The position numbers and the translations under genes are program-made. 5,833 nt of DNA from Betaproteobacteria bacterium (GTDB lineage: Bacteria > Pseudomonadota > Gammaproteobacteria > Burkholderiales > Burkholderiaceae_C). The stretch spans positions 1-5,833 of the forward strand of contig VBDL01000175.1 of NCBI GenBank assembly GCA_005884255.1. Direction: 5' to 3'. This document shows positions 1 to 3,437 of the stretch, in pieces (within the stretch, counting starts at the first letter, position 1; each line of letters opens with the position of its first letter). The notes below the pieces were generated by a model. The model saw only the letters and a list, made by a program, of their open reading frames with translations, was not told the origin of the DNA and ran no database searches.

Positions 1-185
1 ATCTGCACGCGCTCGCGCGGCAGCAGCTTGCCGCGCGCCAGGTGCTTGGCGCGTGCCGACTCGCCGCCGCCCTCGGCAATCTTCGCCAGCCTCGTGTTCA
101 GGTCGTCGACCAGCGCGCGCATCGCCGCGGCATTGGTCTTGAACTCCTCGGAACGCGTGTTCAGCTTCGGCACGAGCTGCGGCAT
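1..185 (-). CDS. mccB: 3-methylcrotonyl-CoA carboxylase, carboxyltransferase (beta) subunit, N-terminal part
   Basis: The gene runs off the left edge; only the first 61 codons are present. The product is the biotin-independent subunit that carboxylates 3-methylcrotonyl-CoA with CO2 carried on the alpha subunit, a cytosolic step of leucine breakdown. The visible protein begins MPQLVPKLNTRSEEF and has the linker EGGGESARAKHLARGKLLPRERV at about residues 38-60, which I recognise as the N-terminus of the MccB/acyl-CoA carboxyltransferase family. The triple Gly followed by a RAKHLARGKLLPRER block precedes the first carboxyltransferase domain, which lies outside the window. The ATG at 185 is preceded by AGGAG (195-199 on the plus strand) at 9 nt. 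A LiuR-like palindrome lies about 51 bp upstream, which supports a leucine-pathway role over propionyl-CoA carboxylase. The exact acyl-CoA specificity is an inference. Confidence 0.85.
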   Translation of the reverse strand, partial: MPQLVPKLNTRSEEFKTNAAAMRALVDDLNTRLAKIAEGGGESARAKHLARGKLLPRERVQ

Positions 186-236
186 GGGGGCGGTCTCCTG
201 TGGCGGGCTGGGCCGGATGATGCCGGCAGCCGTCTG

Positions 237-260
237 ATTGACGTTTACGTTAACGTCAAT
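237..260. promoter_or_regulatory. LiuR-like operator palindrome
   Basis: A perfect inverted repeat with arms ATTGACGTT (237-245) and AACGTCAAT (252-260) flanks a 6-nt centre, TACGTT. It sits 51 bp upstream of the mccB start and 110 bp upstream of the CBS-protein start. The ACGT-rich palindrome is AT-rich against a very GC-rich background. It resembles, from memory, operators of the MerR-family regulator LiuR, which controls leucine/isovalerate degradation genes in beta- and gammaproteobacteria. The TTGACG in each arm could also serve as a -35 element. I see no convincing -10 on either strand. The regulator gene is not in the window. Confidence 0.6.
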
Positions 261-280
261 TGTAGGACCGATGCGGACGG

Positions 281-300
281 ACCCCCGCCACGTCGGGGGT
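281..300. repeat. 7-bp GC-rich hairpin in the mccB/CBS divergent spacer
   Basis: The arms ACCCCCG (281-287) and CGGGGGT (294-300) are perfectly complementary around the 6-nt loop CCACGT. A further GAC/GTC pairing (276-278 with 301-303) is possible if GG at 279-280 is bulged out. The element lies 71 bp before the GTG start of the CBS protein, so it could fold in that gene's leader. No T-tract follows, so it is not a classical terminator. Its function is unknown. Confidence 0.4.
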
Positions 301-370
301 GTCAGCCTGTCTGATCGGGTTCAAACTGCGGGCCATCGACGCGCCATCGGCGTCTTTCGGGAGATGCACC

Positions 371-814
371 GTGACAACCGTCGCCGAGCTTCTGAGATCC
401 AAGGCCGACTCGAACGCCGTCCATGCCATCGCGCCGGCAGTATCGGCGTTCGACGCCGTCAGGCTGATGGCCGACAAGAACGTCGGCGCCCTGCTGGTGC
501 GCGACGGCGAAGAGATCATCGGCATCTTCACCGAGCGCGACTACGCACGCAAGGTCGGGTCGATGTCGCGGTCGCCGACGGACACGATGGTGCGCGAGGT
601 GATGTCGTCGCCGGTCATGTACGTGCGGCCCGACCAGTCCAGCGAGGAATGCATGGCGCTGATGACCGAGAACCGGTTGCGTCACCTCCCCGTGATGGAC
701 GGCGATCGGCTGATCGGGCTGATCTCCATCGGCGACCTGGTCAAGGGCATCATCTCCGAGCAACGCTTCCTCATCGAGCAGCTCGAGCACTACATCACCG
801 GGAGCCGGGATTGA
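371..814 (+). CDS. Two-CBS-domain protein
   Basis: This is a 147-residue stand-alone CBS pair, a cytosolic module that usually binds adenine nucleotides (AMP, ATP, SAM or NADH) and reports energy or redox state to a partner. CBS1 spans about residues 13-65 and has VGALLV and GIFTERD (T54 and D57 form the T/S-x-x-D ribose-binding motif). CBS2 spans about 73-130 and has RHLPVMDGDRLIGLISIGDL (S119, D122). A helical tail, EQRFLIEQLEHYITG, ends the protein and is typical of this small proteobacterial family. The frame is open upstream to 299, but family members start with MTTVAELL-type sequence. GTG at 371 has GGAG (360-363) at 7 nt, so I chose it. The gene stands alone, divergent from mccB. Its partner and ligand cannot be read from the sequence. 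Confidence 0.88.
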   Translation: MTTVAELLRSKADSNAVHAIAPAVSAFDAVRLMADKNVGALLVRDGEEIIGIFTERDYARKVGSMSRSPTDTMVREVMSSPVMYVRPDQSSEECMALMTENRLRHLPVMDGDRLIGLISIGDLVKGIISEQRFLIEQLEHYITGSRD

Positions 815-818
815 GCGC

Positions 819-833
819 CGGCCTGTTCGGCCG
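819..833. terminator. Possible bidirectional terminator stem-loop
   Basis: CGGCC (819-823) and GGCCG (829-833) pair around the 5-nt loop TGTTC. It lies inside the 28-bp gap between the convergent CBS gene and the 79-residue gene, where a shared terminator would be expected. The stem is short and neither side has a T-tract, so this is position-based and weak. Confidence 0.3.
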
Positions 834-842
834 CGTGCGGAC

Positions 843-1082
843 CTAACGCACCCGCGCCGCGACCTGCAGGCAAAGCGCCGCCCCCGCGGGGGTCAGGCGC
901 AGTCCTCCGCCGCGATCCTCCAGCCAATCGAGCGCGAGGTAGTCGTCCACGAAGCCGGGGGCGATGAGATCGGCGCGGTCACGGTTGACCAAGTCCACCG
1001 TGGTGCGCAAGGCGTCACGCAGTCGTTCTCGACGCAGCGCGGGCGGTGCGGTGACAGGGGGGAATAGGGTCAGAATAGCCAT
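843..1082 (-). CDS. Conserved small protein of unknown function (79 aa)
   Basis: I do not know a function for this protein, but its pattern resembles a short conserved protein I associate with Burkholderiales. It begins MAILTLFPP. A basic helical stretch, ALRRERLRDALRTTVDLVNR, follows at about residues 15-34. Next come an acidic and aromatic segment with DDYLALDWLE (about 46-55) and a GGGLRLTPAG turn (about 58-67). The late part resembles the LxxLxxxGxxLxLTxxG layout of a small winged-helix tip, but it is too short to assign. It has no signal peptide or membrane segment. The start is ATG at 1082; a TTG directly before it (1085) is also in frame. No Shine-Dalgarno sequence is visible upstream (the leader reads ACAGTTGTTGTTTG), so initiation could be leaderless. 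It is divergent from the Crp-like gene with a 73-bp spacer, and convergent with the CBS gene. Confidence 0.65.
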   Translation of the reverse strand: MAILTLFPPVTAPPALRRERLRDALRTTVDLVNRDRADLIAPGFVDDYLALDWLEDRGGGLRLTPAGAALCLQVAARVR

Positions 1083-1155
1083 CAAACAACAACTGTAGGT
1101 CCGGGGAGCAGTCCGCGTCTGTGCGGCAGGCCACGTTCAACCCTGGGAGCTGTGC
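1083..1155. promoter_or_regulatory. Divergent spacer between the 79-aa gene and the Crp-like regulator
   Basis: These 73 bp must carry the promoters for both flanking genes unless one is read from afar. On the minus strand TACAGT lies 9 nt before the ATG at 1082 and could be a -10 that gives an almost leaderless transcript, but no good -35 sits at the right distance. No palindrome resembling a Crp or Fnr box (TGTGA-N6-TCACA or TTGAT-N4-ATCAA) is present. The position makes it a promoter region; the elements are not certain. Confidence 0.3.
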
Positions 1156-1875
1156 ATGACCCCGGCCACCGACCCGCGAGACAACCGCCTGCTGGCGGCG
1201 CTGCCCGATGTCGAGTGGGAGCGCTGGCGACCGCAGCTGGAGCTCGTGGAGATGCCGCTGGGCAAGGTGCTCTACGAGCCGGGCAGCACGCTGGCACATG
1301 TGTACTTTCCGACCACATCGATCGTTTCGCTGCTGTACGTAATGGAAGACGGCGCCTCGGCCGAGATCGCGGTGGTCGGCCGCGAAGGCCTCGTCGGCAT
1401 CTCGCTGTTCATGGGGGGCGCAACGACGCCCAGCCGCGCGGTGGTGCAAAGCGCCGGCCAGGCGTTCCGCTTGACGGCGGACCTGATGCTGCAGGAGTTC
1501 AACCGCGCCGGCCCGGTGCTGCACCTGTTGCTGCGCTACACGCAGGCGCTCATCACGCAGATGGCGCAGACGGCGGTGTGCAACCGCCACCACTCGCTGG
1601 ACCAGCAGTTGTGCCGCTGGCTGCTGTTGAGCCTGGATCGCCTGGATTCGCGCGAGCTCGTGGTGACGCAGGAACTCATCGCCAACATGCTGGGCGTGCG
1701 CCGCGAGGGCGTGACCGAAGCCGCCGGCGAACTGCAGAAGGCCGGGCTCATCCGCTACCGGCGCGGCCACATCACGGTGCTCGACCGGCAGAGGCTCGAA
1801 CAGCGCACCTGCGAGTGCTATGCGGTGGTCAAGAAGGAATACGACCGCCTGCTTCCAGCAAGGTTGGCAACCTGA
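1156..1875 (+). CDS. Crp/Fnr-family transcriptional regulator
   Basis: This is a 239-residue cytosolic DNA-binding regulator. A cyclic-nucleotide-type beta-barrel covers about residues 22-115 (VLYEPGSTLAHVYFPTTSIVSLL, then GREGLVGISLFMGG). A long dimerisation helix covers about 118-160. A C-terminal winged helix-turn-helix follows at about 168-212, with TQELIANMLGVRREGVTEAA as the helix-turn-helix and KAGLIRYRRGHITVLDR as the wing. The phosphate-binding cassette of true CRP (GE...RSA) is replaced by GISLFMGGATTPSRA, so cAMP binding is doubtful. The N-terminal cysteine cluster of FNR is absent, so it is not an iron-sulfur oxygen sensor of that type. The ATG at 1156 has GGGAG at 1145-1149 with 6 nt spacing. 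The last 47 bp overlap the opposite-strand diguanylate cyclase gene. Its effector and target genes are unknown. Confidence 0.9.
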   Translation: MTPATDPRDNRLLAALPDVEWERWRPQLELVEMPLGKVLYEPGSTLAHVYFPTTSIVSLLYVMEDGASAEIAVVGREGLVGISLFMGGATTPSRAVVQSAGQAFRLTADLMLQEFNRAGPVLHLLLRYTQALITQMAQTAVCNRHHSLDQQLCRWLLLSLDRLDSRELVVTQELIANMLGVRREGVTEAAGELQKAGLIRYRRGHITVLDRQRLEQRTCECYAVVKKEYDRLLPARLAT

Positions 1876-2593
1876 GCACCGCCGATTCCAGATGCGCCGG
1901 GCCGGCCATCGACGCGCGCGCGGCGGACGACAACTGGCTGAAGAAGGCGTGGCCGAGCCGATGCTTCTTGGCCCAGAACATGGCACTGTCCGCGCTCTGG
2001 AGCAAAGCGTCGACGCTGGTTCCATCCAGGGGGTAGAGAGCGATACCAATGCTCGGTCTCACGCGCAGCGCGAGGGGGCCGAGCCGGCAGGGCGCGGACA
2101 CGGCGTCGAACAGCTTGCGGGCGATGGCGGCCACCTGTTCCTCGTCTTGCACGTCGAGCAGCAGACACAGGAACTCGTCGCCGCCATGGCGGCTGACCGT
2201 GTCGTCGAAACGCACGGCCTGCGTGAGTCTGGCGCTGATCACCTTGAGCAGTTCGTCGCCCACGGCATGCCCGTGGACGTCGTTGATGGACTTGAACCCG
2301 TCGAGGTCGATGTACAACAGACCGAAGGCGCGAGCGTGAGGCTCGTGCCGCGCCAGCGCGTTGCCGGAGCACTCCTCGAAGGATCTGCGGTTCGGAAGGC
2401 CCGTGAGGGTGTCGTGGAATGCCGTGTGGCGGGCCCGCCTTTCGCCGGCCCGGCTTTCGCTGAGCTCGCGGCGCGCCTGCTGCAGTTCGCAACGCACTTG
2501 CGCCAACTCCCGCTCCAGGCGCTGGCGCCGGCGAACCTCCAGCTGCGGCGAGTCGGTCTCCAGCATCACCACGGCGAGCGGTTCGGTGCGCAT
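1829..2593 (-). CDS. GGDEF-domain diguanylate cyclase
   Basis: The 254-residue product should make the second messenger c-di-GMP from two GTP. A basic, heptad-like coiled coil covers about residues 18-57. The GGDEF domain runs from about 58 to 218: HDTLTGLPNRRSF (60-72), metal-binding region YIDLDGF (D96, D98), substrate motif KSINDVHGHAVGD, and an intact active-site GGDEF at 137-141. R128-x-x-D131 sits five residues before it, which is the inhibitory I-site, so product feedback is likely. A tail of about 35 residues has no known domain. No membrane segment or sensor domain is seen, so it is probably cytosolic. I chose ATG at 2593: it lies 1 nt beyond the stop of the upstream membrane-protein gene and has no Shine-Dalgarno of its own, which suggests translational coupling. 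An in-frame ATG at 2644 would overlap that gene. The 3' end overlaps the Crp-like gene by 47 bp. Confidence 0.9.
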   Translation of the reverse strand: MRTEPLAVVMLETDSPQLEVRRRQRLERELAQVRCELQQARRELSESRAGERRARHTAFHDTLTGLPNRRSFEECSGNALARHEPHARAFGLLYIDLDGFKSINDVHGHAVGDELLKVISARLTQAVRFDDTVSRHGGDEFLCLLLDVQDEEQVAAIARKLFDAVSAPCRLGPLALRVRPSIGIALYPLDGTSVDALLQSADSAMFWAKKHRLGHAFFSQLSSAARASMAGPAHLESAVLRLPTLLEAGGRIPS

Positions 2594-2594
2594 G

Positions 2595-2864
2595 TCAGTG
2601 TGCGCCGCGGTGGCGGAAGAGGTTGACGATCGCCAGCAGCGCAATGGCGCCGCTCACCGATGCGCCCAGCGACGCCAGGCTGAAGGTCGCGTCGTTGACG
2701 GTGCCGAAATCCACCATTGGCGACAGGAACCACACCGCCAGCAAGGCGCCCAGCGTGCCGGTGACCACGTTGACGATGACGGCTTGCGAGCCGCCGGTCT
2801 TCAGCGCGAGGCTCGCGAGCCAGCCGATGAAGCCGCCGAGGGCCAGCCAGATGATCAGGTTCAT
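2595..2864 (-). CDS. GlsB/YeaQ/YmgE-family stress-response membrane protein
   Basis: This is an 89-residue inner-membrane protein of the family often labelled transglycosylase-associated. The family is linked to general stress responses, but its biochemical role is not established. Three hydrophobic segments are visible: about 2-20 (LIIWLALGGFIGWLASLAL, Gly-rich), 27-49 (AVIVNVVTGTLGALLAVWFL) and 62-83 (SLASLGASVSGAIALLAIVNLF). A short basic end, RHRGAH, follows. The GGFIGWLAS motif and a Gly-zipper-like second helix are typical of the family, and the length is usual. The frame is open upstream to 3020, but ATG at 2864 gives the family N-terminus MNLIIW and has AGGAG at 6 nt, so it is the start. 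It is the first gene of a probable two-gene operon with the diguanylate cyclase. Confidence 0.9.
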   Translation of the reverse strand: MNLIIWLALGGFIGWLASLALKTGGSQAVIVNVVTGTLGALLAVWFLSPMVDFGTVNDATFSLASLGASVSGAIALLAIVNLFRHRGAH

Positions 2865-3049
2865 GAAGGTCTCCTGCGGTGGCAGGGCTCGCGCTCGATG
2901 CCTGCCCGCCACGCACTTGTCAGGGTAGCCGCTCGGGCCGGAGCGCATCTGTGCGCTAGCGCACGCAGTCTCGCGAGTTGCCTGTCTGGGCAAGTCTGCA
3001 AGGATGGTTATTGCGCCCACGAGGGCGGCAGCAGGTCCATACTGCCCTG
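2865..3049. promoter_or_regulatory. Divergent promoter region of the GlsB-cyclase pair and the 80-aa gene
   Basis: This 185-bp gap separates two divergent start codons and should hold promoters for both. It contains a perfect palindrome at 2951-2964 and a short inverted repeat, TTGCC (2978-2982) with GGCAA (2989-2993). On the minus strand TACCCT (2926-2931 region) could be a -10 for the membrane-protein gene, but I find no matching TTGACA-type -35. No clear extracytoplasmic-sigma element is visible either. Confidence 0.4.
2951..2964. repeat. Perfect 14-bp palindrome GTGCGCTAGCGCAC
   Basis: The sequence is self-complementary with no spacer and is centred on CTAG, a tetranucleotide that is generally rare in proteobacterial genomes. 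It lies 87 bp upstream of the membrane-protein start and 86 bp upstream of the 80-residue gene start, almost at the middle of the divergent spacer. That position suits an operator for a dimeric regulator acting on both sides. No specific regulator can be named. Confidence 0.5.
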
Positions 3050-3292
3050 ATGGGTACCGCTTCGTCGCCGAATCACCGGCCGGAACTGCAGTCGCTGTCG
3101 GAGGCCGAGCGCCAACTGCTGCAGCGCCTGGGAGCGGCCCTGGTCACCGAGTGGAACGACCTGCCCACGCCCTTGCAGCGGGCCCTCTTCGACCGCGCCG
3201 TGGTCAAGGACCCGGCCAGCGATACCGACCTGCTGAAGGCCCGCATGGCGCGCTTTCTGCACGATCACAAGGACGCGCCCGGCTCCTGGTAA
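3050..3292 (+). CDS. Conserved small protein of unknown function (80 aa)
   Basis: I recognise the style of a short, widely distributed proteobacterial protein but know no function. The core is LSEAERQLLQRLGAALV (about residues 16-32), then TEWNDLPTPLQRALFDRAVV (33-52), then a helix ending ARMARFLHDHKD (about 64-75). It looks like a compact all-alpha, charged, soluble domain with no signal peptide and no cysteines. Family members I recall share the pattern LG.AL...W..LP...Q..LF..A followed by a terminal FLH.HK. The frame is open upstream to 2978, but ATG at 3050 gives a length in line with the family. Its ribosome-binding site is weak (AGG at 3033-3035 is too far), so the start is the less certain part. 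It is divergent from the membrane-protein gene and 145 bp ahead of the oxidoreductase. Confidence 0.7.
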   Translation: MGTASSPNHRPELQSLSEAERQLLQRLGAALVTEWNDLPTPLQRALFDRAVVKDPASDTDLLKARMARFLHDHKDAPGSW

Positions 3293-3335
3293 GCGGCCGC
3301 CGGCCACGGGAATCCTGTCGGCCGAAGCAGGTCGA

Positions 3336-3357
3336 ACCGCAGGCGCGGTCACTGCGG
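3336..3357 (+). repeat. Two overlapping, mutually exclusive stem-loops in the oxidoreductase leader
   Basis: ACCGC (3336-3340) can pair with GCGGT (3345-3349) around AGGC. Alternatively CCGCAG (3337-3342) can pair with CTGCGG (3352-3357) around 9 nt. The two folds share bases and cannot form together. No T-tract follows. Such alternatives arise easily by chance in DNA of this GC content. Confidence 0.3.
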
Positions 3358-3404
3358 GAAACAACGCAGCGCATGCCGCGGCGGCAGCCTCTACGATGAG
3401 CCCT

Positions 3405-3420
3405 GCCGGCCACCGCCGGC
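3405..3420 (+). repeat. Stem-loop next to the oxidoreductase ribosome-binding site
   Basis: GCCGGC (3405-3410) and GCCGGC (3415-3420) are self-complementary arms around the loop CACC. The stem ends 6 nt before the GAGG ribosome-binding site (3427-3430). A possible -10, TACGAT (3392-3397), precedes it but lacks a good -35. If that promoter is real, the stem lies in a short 5' leader and could affect translation. Confidence 0.35.
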
Positions 3421-3437
3421 CGAACCGAGGACCCGCG

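Noticed and set aside
259..271. Near-repeat of TGTAGG(A/T)CCG with the region at about 1094-1103
   Set aside because: It is too short to separate from chance and there is no shared context beyond lying in divergent spacers.
331..344. A 14-base match GGCCATCGACGCGC shared with about 1904-1917
   Set aside because: One copy is non-coding and the other lies inside the cyclase gene. In DNA this GC-rich a single 14-base match is weak and nothing around it is repeated.
1015..2049. Long minus-strand frame across the Crp-like gene (344 codons)
   Set aside because: It is low-complexity His/Arg/Ala/Gln sequence with no family resemblance, antisense to a clear regulator.
1820..2626. Plus-strand frames opposite the diguanylate cyclase
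   Set aside because: The minus strand has an intact GGDEF domain with an I-site; the plus-strand products resemble nothing.
3293..3300. NotI-type octamer GCGGCCGC after the 80-residue gene, considered as a cloning scar
   Set aside because: Such octamers occur naturally at this GC content, and the flanking sequence reads as native DNA on both sides.
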